Position numbers and translations under genes: made by a program
Origin: Gemmatimonadota bacterium
GTDB taxonomy: Bacteria > Gemmatimonadota > Gemmatimonadetes > Gemmatimonadales > GWC2-71-9
Assembly (NCBI GenBank): GCA_003220935.1
Contig: QHTT01000074.1
Location: 1-64,000, forward strand
Length of the DNA: 64,000 bases
Reading direction: 5' to 3'
Notes under the pieces: generated by a model
Databases searched by the model: none
Told to the model about the DNA's origin: nothing
The model's input: only the letters and a program-made list of their open reading frames with translations
In this document: in pieces, positions 18,330 to 26,297 of the stretch
Layout: each line of letters opens with the position of its first letter
Position numbering within the stretch: the first letter of the stretch is position 1

Positions 18330-18764
18330 TCAAGGTGCCACGTTGGAAAGACCACCGAACACGGCATCCTGATTCAAGGTGCCGTGAAAGGCCACGAGTT
18401 GAAACTGATACGTCGTCATGGGTGCGAGCCCCAGCACCGTGCAGGTCCGCCGCGCGCCGACGCTCGTGCCGCGCAGCGGTGTCGCGCAACTCCCTTGGGT
18501 GACGCTATGCGCCGAGCCCCACGAGATCGGGGCTACCGCATAGCGGACGTCATAGCTGGCCGGCTGACCAGCGCCGTCGTCCACTTCGGTGAAGGACCGC
18601 GTCACGGAGTTCGCGGTCGCCGCCGCCACCGCCAGGTCGGTGACGTCGCCCGGCGTGCCGGTGCTCGCGACAGTGGGGGGCACATCGGTGCTTTCGCTCT
18701 GGTCGAGCTGGCATGTGAGTGCGGCGAGACCTGCCAGGAGCACGCCTACCCGTCGACGCAACAC
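18330..18764 (-). CDS. Fibronectin type III lipoprotein
   Basis: A 144-residue lipoprotein from GTG 18764. The signal peptide VLRRRVGVLLAGLAALTC ends in a lipobox Cys. A single fibronectin type III-like domain follows, with TDLAVAAATANSVTRSFTEV, ASYDVRYAVAPISW and TTYQFQLVAFHG. It is probably anchored on the cell surface. The upstream in-frame codons to 18905 lack signal features and were left out. It is divergent from zinc-ribbon member 2, with 190 nt between them. Confidence 0.7.
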   Translation of the reverse strand: MLRRRVGVLLAGLAALTCQLDQSESTDVPPTVASTGTPGDVTDLAVAAATANSVTRSFTEVDDGAGQPASYDVRYAVAPISWGSAHSVTQGSCATPLRGTSVGARRTCTVLGLAPMTTYQFQLVAFHGTLNQDAVFGGLSNVAP

Positions 18765-18954
18765 ACTGTCCCCCGGCCGGCTTTCACAAGGCGCAGGATG
18801 GCCGCAAGTTGTGTGCTTCGCGTCCGCTCGCACGTGAGCGGCGCCGTGGTGCGACGCGTCACAGTATCCCAGCGCGCCGGCAGGAATGTTGTGGCCCAGC
18901 AGCACGCGGCGCCCTAACCGTCACAGCCCACCTCTCGCGCTCCGGAGGGCGCCG

Positions 18955-19431
18955 ATGCCTCACATCCAGCAATGGGCCAGGGTCAGGGCTCGGACCAATT
19001 GCCCGCTCCGCCGCGGGGCGTGGTATCGGGTCACGCGCCTCACCCCGCTCGAAGCCGTCCTCGAGGTCAATCAACGACCGGTGCGCGTGCCGCGCCCCTT
19101 CCTGCAAGTCTTGCCCCTACGTCCCCGCATGTGGTCTGTGGTACCGCGTCCGCGCGACGCTGTAACCCTCCCCGATAGCTGGGGCCCGCGATATGCAGTA
19201 TGTCCCGACTGCAGTGCCCGCGCTGCCCTTCGCGGACCATCGGGTGGCATGCCCTGCCCCGCGTGCGGCTCCGTGTTCCCGATCGCGTGGTCGGACTCGC
19301 CTTGGCGGGTCTTCGAAGTCCTGTCCGACCGACCAGCGCTGACGGCGATGGCGAAGGTTCGGGACGCGGCGCTCCGGCTGCTACTCGGAAGCAACGAACG
19401 AGCGACGCCCCCCCGACCGGGCGAGCACTGA
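18955..19431 (+). CDS. Zinc-ribbon family ZR, member 2
   Basis: A 158-residue member of the window's zinc-ribbon family. It shows QQWARVRAR, LRRGAWYRV near residue 18, DVNRRP-like EVNQRPVRVP, MWSVVPRP near 60, GPRYAVCPDC / CPACGSVF zinc ligands and a C-terminal amphipathic segment WRVFEVLS ... VRDAALRLLL. Member 4 is its closest relative by eye. The ATG at 18955 follows CTCCGGAGGGCGC, the same leader as member 4. It is the first of three tandem plus-strand copies. A nucleic-acid-binding role is a guess from the zinc ribbon. Confidence 0.75.
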   Translation: MPHIQQWARVRARTNCPLRRGAWYRVTRLTPLEAVLEVNQRPVRVPRPFLQVLPLRPRMWSVVPRPRDAVTLPDSWGPRYAVCPDCSARAALRGPSGGMPCPACGSVFPIAWSDSPWRVFEVLSDRPALTAMAKVRDAALRLLLGSNERATPPRPGEH

Positions 19432-19542
19432 AGCGGCGGGGCGGTTGACCCGCGCGTCTGTGGTCGCTTCGGCGCCACAGGTGACGTTGCATGGGCACCA
19501 CGGCAATCGACTTTCTGAGAACTCGGGAGCTCCGGCTCACCC

Positions 19543-19977
19543 ATGACGGGATTTCAGTTTGCGCGTCTAAAGATCGAGGGTCCCTACCCGTTGCGCCGCG
19601 GCGCATGGTATCGCGTCACGGACGAGACTTCCGAGACGGTCGTCTTCGACGTCAACCGGAGGCCGGTGACGGTGCCGCGGTCGCTCGTGGAGCTCGTGGG
19701 CGGACCACCCCGTCTCTGGACGATCGTGCCGCGACCCGTGAATGCGGTGCGGGTGCCCGCGCATTGGGGCTGGTGGTATGCAGTGTGCCCGAGCTGCAAA
19801 CACCGGTCCGCGCTGAATGCCGCCCCTCAGACGATGCGTTGCCCGCGGTGCAAAGGGGTGTTCCGCTTCGCGCGGGAGGAGTCGTACCTCCCCGGCGACT
19901 GGACTCCGGAGCGAATCCCCGACCGTTCATCGCAGCAAGGGCCCGAGCGACGAGCCGACTCCGGCGGCCCAGGGTGA
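19543..19977 (+). CDS. Zinc-ribbon family ZR, member 3
   Basis: A 144-residue copy. It shows FQFARLKIEG, LRRGAWYRV near residue 18, DVNRRPVTVPRSLVEL, LWTIVPRP near 59, GWWYAVCPSC / MRCPRCKGVF ligands near 77-106, then a charged, probably disordered tail (RIPDRSSQQGPERRADSG). It lacks the WRVF helix of members 2 and 4. The start ATG has no strong Shine-Dalgarno but aligns with the family start. It lies 111 nt after member 2 and 143 nt before member 4, each with its own leader, so the copies may be separately expressed. Confidence 0.75.
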   Translation: MTGFQFARLKIEGPYPLRRGAWYRVTDETSETVVFDVNRRPVTVPRSLVELVGGPPRLWTIVPRPVNAVRVPAHWGWWYAVCPSCKHRSALNAAPQTMRCPRCKGVFRFAREESYLPGDWTPERIPDRSSQQGPERRADSGGPG

Positions 19978-20120
19978 TCATCCGTGGGGGTGAAGCATCC
20001 ACCGTGTCGCGCATCACAGCCCCGGAGCTCACTTGCTGAGAACATGTAGTTGTCCTTGCAGCGCACCGACGCCCGGCGGCGCCCACGTTCTCGATCGTCC
20101 CAGCACTCCGGAGGGCGCGC

Positions 20121-20558
20121 ATGCCACAACCCGAGCAGTGGGCTAGAATCCGGGCCCGGCCGTTCTCGCCCCTGCGGCGCGGCGCGTGGTACCGCGTCGT
20201 GGAGTCGACTCCCACCGAAGTGATCCTCAACGTCAACCGGCGGCCGCTGTCCGTCCCGAAAGCGTTTGTCCAGGTCCTACCGATTCGACCCCGTATGTGG
20301 TCGGTGGTGCCGCGGCCTCGCGGCAGCGTCAGCCCCCCCCAGGGCTGGGGTGTTCGTTACGGGGTCTGCCCACATTGCGCCGCGCGAGCGCCGCTGTCCG
20401 ACCGAGCGACGAGCCTGCGGTGCCCCGCGTGTCAAATGGCGTTCGTGATCGGCTGGTCCGACGCGCATTGGCGGGTGTTCGACCTCCTGTCACGCAGTCC
20501 TACCGTGCAGGTGATCGTAAAGGCGCGCGACGCAGCGCTGAGGGTGCTGAAAGGCTAG
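20121..20558 (+). CDS. Zinc-ribbon family ZR, member 4
   Basis: A 145-residue copy. It shows EQWARIRAR, LRRGAWYRV near residue 18, NVNRRPLSVPKAFVQVLP, MWSVVPRP near 60, GVRYGVCPHC / CPACQMAF ligands and the C-terminal helix WRVFDLLS ... KARDAALRVL. It resembles member 2 along its whole length, including the GGAGGGCGC leader just before the ATG, so this pair looks like the youngest duplication. It ends convergently with the CpxP-like gene, overlapping it by 4 nt. Function unknown. Confidence 0.75.
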   Translation: MPQPEQWARIRARPFSPLRRGAWYRVVESTPTEVILNVNRRPLSVPKAFVQVLPIRPRMWSVVPRPRGSVSPPQGWGVRYGVCPHCAARAPLSDRATSLRCPACQMAFVIGWSDAHWRVFDLLSRSPTVQVIVKARDAALRVLKG

Positions 20559-21100
20559 GGGCGGCGCCGCGGTGGCTTGCCTGGCCGCGGCCGCCCCGCC
20601 CCGCCGCGCGGTCCTAGGCCCTGCCCCCGCGCTCGCCGCTGCTCGCGGATGTCCTGGATGCGCCGCCGCAGCTGCTCGCGCATCATCTGATAGCGCGCGT
20701 GCTGGACGGGGTTGAGATAGCCCGCGATCTCCTTGTCTTCGTCCCGCTCGAGCTGCGCCAACGCCGTGCGATTGTGCTCCCGAGCGTCCATGAGTCTCCG
20801 CACGCTGTCGCCGTTCGCCGCGACGCCCGGTTGGAGCTGCCCGCGCAGCGCCTCGTTGACGGCCTGTTGGCGCTGGGCGATGTCCCGCCGCTGCTGCTGG
20901 TACTTCCCCTCCGTCCCCTGAAGCTTGGCGGCCTGTTCGTCCGACAGGTTCAGGTCATGGCGAACGCGCTCGTTCCAGCGTTGCCGCAACTGGCGCTGCA
21001 GCTGCTGCACCTCGGCGTCCTCGCTGGTATCGGCCGGCTGCTGCGCCGCCAGCGCAGGGACCGCTGCGGCGAGCAGCACGAGCCAGGCGAACCACTTCAT
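20555..21100 (-). CDS. CpxP/Spy-like periplasmic protein
   Basis: A 181-residue exported protein. Its signal peptide is WFAWLVLLAAAVPALA, followed by a long helical, Gln/Arg-rich body (VRHDLNLSDEQAAKLQGTEG ... YLNPVQHARYQMMREQLRRR). The LNLSDEQ and YLNPVQ segments resemble the two LTXXQ motifs of CpxP/Spy periplasmic chaperones and sensors. The tail is Arg/Pro/Gly-rich. It lies 3 nt after the membrane anti-sigma gene in the sigma cassette, so it may sense or buffer envelope stress (inference). Confidence 0.7.
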   Translation of the reverse strand: MKWFAWLVLLAAAVPALAAQQPADTSEDAEVQQLQRQLRQRWNERVRHDLNLSDEQAAKLQGTEGKYQQQRRDIAQRQQAVNEALRGQLQPGVAANGDSVRRLMDAREHNRTALAQLERDEDKEIAGYLNPVQHARYQMMREQLRRRIQDIREQRRARGQGLGPRGGAGRPRPGKPPRRRP

Positions 21101-21103
21101 CGG

Positions 21104-21535
21104 TCAGCTCTCCAGCGCGTGCAGCAGCGCCCGTAACTCGTCCGCACTCAGACCTTCGAGACCGGCGTCGACGCTCCCCGCACCCTCTTCGGCGAGCGGT
21201 TGATCGAGGGAATGGATCGCCTCGCGCAACTGATCCGCCGAGAGACCGGTCAAGTCCTCCCCCACGGGGATGACGGTTGCCGTGCCCGGCGCTCCCGCGC
21301 GCCATGGTCTGCGCGCCACCACCCCGCTGCCGAGCAGCAGGACCAGCAGCGCCGCGATCTTGAGCCACGCCGGCTGCATCCACAGTCGCGCCACCACGCT
21401 CACGCGCGGCTCCGCCCGCAAGCGGGCGAGCACCATCTGCGCGGTACGCTCCACGTCCAACCGCTCAGCGGCGCCGGCGCCGAGCCGCTTCGCGAGGTCG
21501 TGTAACTTGGCGTCGTGCAATTCGTCGTGTCTCAC
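21104..21535 (-). CDS. Membrane-anchored anti-sigma-like protein
   Basis: A 143-residue protein with one transmembrane segment (LKIAALLVLLLGSGVVA, near residues 58-75). The short cytoplasmic N-terminal part is charged (RHDELHDAKLHDLAKRLG). The periplasmic part contains two similar LSADQLREAIHSLD / LSADELRALLHALE units. The position directly after an ECF sigma gene (ATGA overlap) and the single-span layout suggest an anti-sigma factor, although no zinc-binding HxxxCxxC motif is present. The duplicated LSADxLR unit is unusual. Confidence 0.6.
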   Translation of the reverse strand: MRHDELHDAKLHDLAKRLGAGAAERLDVERTAQMVLARLRAEPRVSVVARLWMQPAWLKIAALLVLLLGSGVVARRPWRAGAPGTATVIPVGEDLTGLSADQLREAIHSLDQPLAEEGAGSVDAGLEGLSADELRALLHALES

Positions 21536-22083
21536 TGCAGATGCTCCTTCAACCGTTTGACGGCGTGGTGGTAATGCACACGCGCGGCGCCCGGTGATGT
21601 CCCCAGGGCCGCCGCAATCTCTTCATACTCGAACCCCTGCTGCGCCCGCAGCAGGAACACCTCGCGCTGCATCCGCGGCAGTCGCCGCAGGCCCTCCAAC
21701 AGTCTCCCCTCGGCTTCGCCCGCCACGGCCCGCTCGTGCGGATCTCCATCGGTCGCGCGGACGTCCTCCCCGAGGGGCACTACCGTGGCGCGCTTCGCCC
21801 GTCGCCCGGCGTCCTTGAGGACGTTGCCCCCGATCGTCAGGAGCCAGGTCCGAAACCGGCACTGGCCCCGGAACCGGCCCACGGCGCGGAAGGCTCGAAT
21901 GAACGTCTCCTGCACCAAATCGTCGAGGTCCGCCTCGGGCGCGCCCGCGCTGGCGAGAAAACGTGCCAGCGCACGGGCGTGGCGACGGACCAGTTCGGCC
22001 GCGGCCTGCTCGTCACCGCCCTGCCAGGCGGCAATCAGCGCCGCATCGGTCGGAACCGCGGCGACGGGCTCGGCTTGAGGCAT
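21532..22083 (-). CDS. ECF-type RNA polymerase sigma factor
   Basis: A 183-residue sigma-70 family protein. Region 2 contains DDLVQETFIRAFRAVGRF near residues 51-68 and FRTWLLTIGGNVLKD. Region 4 contains LPRMQREVFLLRAQQGFEYE near residue 130 and GTSPGAARVHYHHAVKRLKE, a clear helix-turn-helix. I chose the ATG at 22083, which follows CCTCCGGAGCGCC, a good ribosome site; the longer form to 22230 runs through the tandem-repeat spacer. It heads the sigma/anti-sigma/CpxP-like operon and is divergent from the TetR gene. Confidence 0.92.
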   Translation of the reverse strand: MPQAEPVAAVPTDAALIAAWQGGDEQAAAELVRRHARALARFLASAGAPEADLDDLVQETFIRAFRAVGRFRGQCRFRTWLLTIGGNVLKDAGRRAKRATVVPLGEDVRATDGDPHERAVAGEAEGRLLEGLRRLPRMQREVFLLRAQQGFEYEEIAAALGTSPGAARVHYHHAVKRLKEHLQ

Positions 22084-22124
22084 GGCGCTCCGGAGGGTGG
22101 ACGGGGGAATGATGCAAATATTAA

Positions 22125-22218
22125 GTGGTGGAGGTTGTGGAGGTTGTGGAGGTTGTGGAGGTCCGTCCAGCCGTTCCCCACCTCCACCATCCTCCACAAC
22201 CTTCGCGACCTCCACCAC
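22125..22218. repeat. TGGAGGTTG tandem words with inverted partner
   Basis: About four tandem 9-bp units of TGGAGGTTG (22125-22160) face CCTCCAC-type words (22188-22218) on the other arm. It lies in the spacer between the sigma and TetR genes. A similar TGGAGG inverted array lies at 45853-45940 after the prolyl oligopeptidase gene. Confidence 0.75.
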
Positions 22219-22220
22219 CC

Positions 22221-22249
22221 TTGAACTCACCCGCGCCAGCCCTTAGCTT
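22221..22249 (+). promoter_or_regulatory. Promoter of the TetR/CoA-catabolism operon
   Basis: TTGAAC (22221-22226), a 17-nt spacer and TAGCTT (22244-22249). Transcription would start near 22256, inside the duplicated GTTCGAAC operator. Confidence 0.5.
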
Positions 22250-22253
22250 CAAA

Positions 22254-22273
22254 GTTCGAACAAGCGTTCGAAC
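22254..22273 (+). promoter_or_regulatory. Duplicated palindromic operator before the TetR gene
   Basis: Two perfect GTTCGAAC palindromes (22254-22261 and 22266-22273) separated by AAGC. They end 3 nt before the TetR ATG and overlap the expected transcription start and the usual ribosome site, fitting an autoregulatory TetR operator. Confidence 0.65.
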
Positions 22274-22276
22274 CCG

Positions 22277-22870
22277 ATGCGCCCTTACGACGAGCGGCTG
22301 GAGCATCTCCTGGCCCGGGCGGCGAAGGTGTTCGCCGAGAAGGGCTACCACTCCACCACGATGCGCGATCTCGCGGCGGCGAGCGGCATGTCGCTCGCCG
22401 GGATGTACTACTATGTCCGCGGCAAAGCAGAGCTGCTCGCGCTGGTGCAGGAGCGGTGCTTCACCCGGGTTCTTGCCGGCGCCGAGCAGGCGGTCGCCGG
22501 CGCCACCGAGCCGGTGGAGCGACTCCAGCTCTTCATCCGCCACCATGTGACGTTCTTCGCGGCAAACCTGGCGGAGATGAAGGTGCTGTCGCACGAGGCG
22601 AGCTCGCTCACAGGCGAGCGGCAGCGCAAGGTGAACGTGATCAAGCGGCGCTACGTGGACTTGCTGGAGAGCCTGCTCAAGGACGTGGCGCCTGATGAGC
22701 CGCAGGTGGACCGCAGCGCGGCCGCCTACGCGTTGTTCGGCATGATGAACTGGATCTACAACTGGTACGACCCCGCCGGCGAGATCGACCCCGATCGCCT
22801 GGCGGGGCTGATCGCGCGCATCTTCGTCGGCGGCTTCGCGGAGGCGCGTTCCACGGTACAGGGAGGCTGA
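22277..22870 (+). CDS. TetR family transcriptional regulator
   Basis: A 197-residue TetR-type repressor. The N-terminal helix-turn-helix region reads AAKVFAEKGYHSTTMRDLAA then GMSLAGMYYYVRGKAELL (about residues 15-55). The C-terminal ligand domain contains YALFGMMNWIYNWYDP. Regulators of this type often sense acyl-CoA. It heads an operon of CoA-thioester enzymes, so an acyl- or aryl-CoA inducer is likely (inference). It probably represses itself through the GTTCGAAC pair just upstream. It ends 6 nt before the first enoyl-CoA hydratase gene. Confidence 0.93.
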   Translation: MRPYDERLEHLLARAAKVFAEKGYHSTTMRDLAAASGMSLAGMYYYVRGKAELLALVQERCFTRVLAGAEQAVAGATEPVERLQLFIRHHVTFFAANLAEMKVLSHEASSLTGERQRKVNVIKRRYVDLLESLLKDVAPDEPQVDRSAAAYALFGMMNWIYNWYDPAGEIDPDRLAGLIARIFVGGFAEARSTVQGG

Positions 22871-22876
22871 CGCATC

Positions 22877-23692
22877 ATGACCACGATGACGGAACCCAAG
22901 GCCGACAAGAAGACGCTCGTGCACTACCTGGTGGAAGGCGGCGTGGCGATCATCGAGCTGGACGATCCGCCGGCCAACACATACACCCACGAGATGATGC
23001 GCCAGCTGGACGACGCGATCCTGCAGGCGCGCTTCGACGACACCGCTCACGTGCTGGTGCTGCGCGGCCACGGCGACAAGTTCTTCTCGGCCGGCGCGAA
23101 CATCGCGTATCTGAACAGCATTACGCCCCGCTACAAGTACTTCTTTTGCCTGCACGCCAACGAGACCCTCAACCGCCTCGAGCACACGCCCAAGCTCACC
23201 ATCGCCGCGCTGAACGGGCACACGGTCGGGGGCGGGCTCGAGATCGCCATGGCGTGCGATCTCCGGCTCGCGAAGGAGAACGCCGGGAAGATCGGGCTCC
23301 CGGAGGTAAATCTCGGTGTGCTGCCCGGCACGGGCGGCACGCAACGCCTCGCGCGCATCGTTGGCAAGACGCGGGCCATCGAGATGATGGTGAAGGGGGA
23401 GACGTTCTCGTTCGACAAGGCGAAGGAGCTGGGCCTCGTGAACGAAGTCTTTCCCGCCGACGACTATTGGGAGCAGGTGATGCTGTACGCCAAGCAGTTC
23501 TGCCCGCCCCACAAGGCGTCCAAGGCGGTCGGCCTGATCAAGCGGTCGGTCCAATCCGGTGCCGAGGTGCCGTTCGAATCGGGGCTGACGCTCGAGCGGG
23601 AGCTGCAGCAGCAGCTGTTCCAGTCGGACGACGCGAAGGAAGGCATCGCTGCGTACGTCGAGAAGCGGGTCGCGGAGTTCAAGGGCCGGTGA
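22877..23692 (+). CDS. Enoyl-CoA hydratase/isomerase family protein
   Basis: A 271-residue crotonase-fold enzyme. The oxyanion-hole motif FSAGANIAYL is near residue 72, GHTVGGGLEIAMACDLRLA near 115, and the catalytic Glu region GLPEVNLGVLPGTGGTQRL near 139 is intact. It hydrates or isomerises 2-enoyl-CoA substrates. The insert YKYFFCLHANETLNRLEH is longer than in short-chain hydratases. It is the first enzyme gene of the TetR operon; a GGGAGG ribosome site lies upstream. The exact substrate is unknown; a PaaF-like or Box-pathway step is possible. Confidence 0.88.
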   Translation: MTTMTEPKADKKTLVHYLVEGGVAIIELDDPPANTYTHEMMRQLDDAILQARFDDTAHVLVLRGHGDKFFSAGANIAYLNSITPRYKYFFCLHANETLNRLEHTPKLTIAALNGHTVGGGLEIAMACDLRLAKENAGKIGLPEVNLGVLPGTGGTQRLARIVGKTRAIEMMVKGETFSFDKAKELGLVNEVFPADDYWEQVMLYAKQFCPPHKASKAVGLIKRSVQSGAEVPFESGLTLERELQQQLFQSDDAKEGIAAYVEKRVAEFKGR

Positions 23693-25116
23693 AGACCGAC
23701 CTGCTGATCGGCAACGAATGGCGGGCGGCGGCGAAACGCTACTGCCTCACCAACCCTGCCACCGAGGAGCCGCTCGCCGAAGTGGCCGAAGCGGGCGAAG
23801 CGGAGGTCGACGCCGCTGTGCGGGCCGCGCGCGCCTGCCTCGAGTCCAAGGAGTGGCGCGAGCTCCCCGCGCGCAAACGCGGCGCCCTGCTGTTCCGTCT
23901 CGCCGACCTGCTCGAGCAGCACTCCAAGGAGATCGCCGATCTCGAGACGAAGAACAACGGCAAGCCACTGTTCGAGTCGAAGATCGACGTCGCCATGGCG
24001 ATCGAGACGCTCCGCTACTACGCCGGCTGGGCCGACAAGCTCACCGGCGACACGCTGCCGGTGAGCGGCAACTTCTTCACCTACACCCTGCGGGAGCCGG
24101 TCGGTGTGGTGGGCGCGATCGTGCCGTGGAATTTCCCGCTCAACCTCGCCACCTGGAAGGTCGCCCCGGCCCTCGCCGTCGGATGCACGGTGGTGCTCAA
24201 GCCGGCGCACGAGACACCGCTCACCGCCCTGATGCTGGGCGAGCTGGCCGTCGCAGCGGGACTGCCCGCGGGCGCCTTGAACGTGGTCCCCGGTCCCGGG
24301 GCGACGGCGGGCGCGGCCCTGGTGCGGCACCGGCTCGTCGACAAGATCGCCTTCACGGGCTCGACCGAAGTCGGCCAATGGATCATGCGCGAGGCGGCGG
24401 CGACGGTGAAGCGCGTCAGCCTCGAACTTGGCGGGAAGAGCCCCAACATCATCTTCGCCGACGCCGATCTGGCGGCCGCCGTGCGCGGCGCGCAGACGGG
24501 GATCTTTTACGGCAAGGGCGAGGTGTGCGCCGCAGGCTCCCGACTGCTCGTGGAGCAAGCGGTGCACGACCAGGTCGTCGAGCAGCTCGCCGAGCGGGCC
24601 AAGAAGCTCACCCCCGGCGACCCGTTCGACAAGAACACCCGGCTTGGCGCCCTCGTGTCGAAACGCCAGCAGGAGGCGGTCCTCTCCTACATCGCCGCCG
24701 GGCAGAAGGAGGGTGCGCGGCTGGTCGCAGGCGGCAAGCCGGCCAAGGTGAACGGCAAGGGCTATTACGTCGAAGCGACAGTGTTCGACGAGGCGCGGCC
24801 GGGGATGAAGATCGTGGACGAAGAGATCTTCGGTCCCGTGCTGGCGGTCCTGACATTCGACAACGAGGAGGAGGGAGTCCGGCTGGCGAACCACTCGATG
24901 TACGGGCTCGCGGCGGGGATCTGGACCAAGGACGTCCAGAAGGCGCATCGGGTGGCCCGCGCGATCAGGGCCGGAACGGTGTGGGTCAACACGTACAACT
25001 TCTACGACCCGGCCGCTCCGTTCGGGGGCTATAAGTTCTCCGGCTTCGGCCGCGATCTTGGCAGAGAGGCGCTCGACAACTACACCGAGACGAAGACCGT
25101 CTGGGTCGGCCTGTGA
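23689..25116 (+). CDS. NAD(P)-dependent aldehyde dehydrogenase
   Basis: A 475-residue aldehyde dehydrogenase from GTG 23689, which overlaps the previous stop as GTGA. The conserved IVPWNFPLN and KPAHETPL motifs bind the cofactor, LELGGKSPNIIF carries the general-base Glu near residue 245, and GEVCAAGSRLLVE carries the nucleophilic Cys near residue 282. It oxidises an aldehyde to an acid. In this operon it may oxidise the semialdehyde produced after ring cleavage, as PaaZ or BoxD would, but it has no fused hydratase domain. Upstream in-frame codons to 23146 are a shadow of the hydratase gene. Confidence 0.93.
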   Translation: MKTDLLIGNEWRAAAKRYCLTNPATEEPLAEVAEAGEAEVDAAVRAARACLESKEWRELPARKRGALLFRLADLLEQHSKEIADLETKNNGKPLFESKIDVAMAIETLRYYAGWADKLTGDTLPVSGNFFTYTLREPVGVVGAIVPWNFPLNLATWKVAPALAVGCTVVLKPAHETPLTALMLGELAVAAGLPAGALNVVPGPGATAGAALVRHRLVDKIAFTGSTEVGQWIMREAAATVKRVSLELGGKSPNIIFADADLAAAVRGAQTGIFYGKGEVCAAGSRLLVEQAVHDQVVEQLAERAKKLTPGDPFDKNTRLGALVSKRQQEAVLSYIAAGQKEGARLVAGGKPAKVNGKGYYVEATVFDEARPGMKIVDEEIFGPVLAVLTFDNEEEGVRLANHSMYGLAAGIWTKDVQKAHRVARAIRAGTVWVNTYNFYDPAAPFGGYKFSGFGRDLGREALDNYTETKTVWVGL

Positions 25117-26297
25117 ACGACGCCTACATCTGTGCGGCGCTGCGGACACCCGTCGGCAAACACGGTGGGGCCCTGGGATCGGTTCGGGCCGATGACCTCG
25201 CCGCGATCCCGATCAAAGCCGTGGTCGAGCGCTCCGGAATCGATCCGGCCACGATCGACGACGTGATCCTCGGCTGCACCAACCAGGCGGGCGAGGACAA
25301 CCGCAACGTCGCGCGCATGGCGTTGCTGCTCGCCGGCCTGCCGATCGAGGTGCCCGGGCAGACGGTGAACCGGCTGTGCGGCTCCGGGCTGCAAGCGGCG
25401 GCGAGCGCGGCCCAGGCGGTGAAGGCAGGGGAGGGCGAGGTGTTCGTCGCCGGCGGCGTGGAAAACATGACGCGCGCCCCGTACGTGCTGCTCAAGACAG
25501 GCGACGCCTGGAGCCGCAAACCCCCCGCAATCGCCGACACGACGGTGGGCTGGCGTTTCACCAATCCCCGTCTCAAGCAGGAATGGACGATCTCTCTGGG
25601 CGAGACGGCCGAGGTCGTGGCCGCGCGCTACCACATCGGGCGTGCCGAGCAGGATGCGTTTGCCGTGGAGAGCCAGCGGCGGGCCGAGCGAGCGCTGCGG
25701 GAGTGCGTCTTCACCGACGAGCTGGTAGCGGTTCCCCTCCCCGACGGCACCACGTTCGCGAAGGACGAGTACCCGCGGGCCGGGACGACGCTCGAGGCGG
25801 TTGCGAAGCTGAAGCCCGCCTTCCAGCAGGACGGTACGGTCACCGCGGCGACCTCGAGCGGGATCAACGACGGCGCGGCGGCGCTGCTGGTCGTCGGACG
25901 GCCGGACAGTCGGACGGTCGGACTGAAACCCCTGGCCCGCATCGTCTCGAGCGCCGTCGCCGGAGTGGATCCGAGCTGCATGGGGTTGGGGCCCATTCCG
26001 GCGACGCACAAGGCGCTGAAGCGCGCCGGGCTGACGATCGACCAGATCGATCTGATCGAGCTCAACGAGGCGTTTGCGGCGCAGGCGATTGCGTGCATCC
26101 GCGAGCTCCGGCTCGATTCCGCGCGGGTCAATATCTACGGGGGCGCGATCGCGCTGGGGCACCCGTTGGGAGCGACTGGAGCGCGCATCCTGACGACCCT
26201 GGTTCACGCCTTACGCCGGACGAAGTCGCGCTATGGCTTAGCGACGATGTGCATCGGAGTCGGCCAGGGGATCGCGATGATCGTGGAGCGGTGCTAA
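25113..26297 (+). CDS. Acetyl-CoA acyltransferase (thiolase, PaaJ/PcaF-like)
   Basis: A 394-residue thiolase. The nucleophilic Cys lies in TVNRLCGSGLQAA near residue 90, the NEAFAAQA motif near 315, GGAIALGHPLGATGAR near 346 and the second catalytic Cys in MCIGVGQG near 382. It cleaves 3-oxoacyl-CoA to acetyl-CoA and a shortened acyl-CoA. The sequence resembles beta-ketoadipyl-CoA thiolases. Around residue 270 a VVGRPDSRTVGLKP loop is encoded by GTCGGAC words (25897-25925), apparently an inserted repeat. The GTG start overlaps the dehydrogenase stop as GTGA. Confidence 0.94.
   Translation: MNDAYICAALRTPVGKHGGALGSVRADDLAAIPIKAVVERSGIDPATIDDVILGCTNQAGEDNRNVARMALLLAGLPIEVPGQTVNRLCGSGLQAAASAAQAVKAGEGEVFVAGGVENMTRAPYVLLKTGDAWSRKPPAIADTTVGWRFTNPRLKQEWTISLGETAEVVAARYHIGRAEQDAFAVESQRRAERALRECVFTDELVAVPLPDGTTFAKDEYPRAGTTLEAVAKLKPAFQQDGTVTAATSSGINDGAAALLVVGRPDSRTVGLKPLARIVSSAVAGVDPSCMGLGPIPATHKALKRAGLTIDQIDLIELNEAFAAQAIACIRELRLDSARVNIYGGAIALGHPLGATGARILTTLVHALRRTKSRYGLATMCIGVGQGIAMIVERC
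25897..25925. repeat. GTCGGAC words inside the thiolase gene
   Basis: Four tandem copies of the GTCGGAC/CCGGAC word, read in frame as a surface-loop segment VVGRPDSRTVG between conserved parts of the thiolase. The same word is found in radA and at the start of the 36429 M16 gene. Confidence 0.6.

Noticed and set aside
17624-20558. tRNA-linked genomic island because paralogues cluster around tRNA-Leu.
   Set aside because: There is no integrase, no repeated tRNA 3' end and no composition change by eye. Local tandem duplication explains the cluster.
22125-22218. CRISPR-like array.
   Set aside because: The units are only 9 bp, follow each other without spacers and face inverted copies; no cas genes are near. 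The same holds for the GGGATGC, GTCGGAC and CGCAAGCC arrays.
23689-25116. Bifunctional PaaZ.
   Set aside because: PaaZ is about 680 residues with a fused hydratase domain; this protein is a 475-residue stand-alone aldehyde dehydrogenase.
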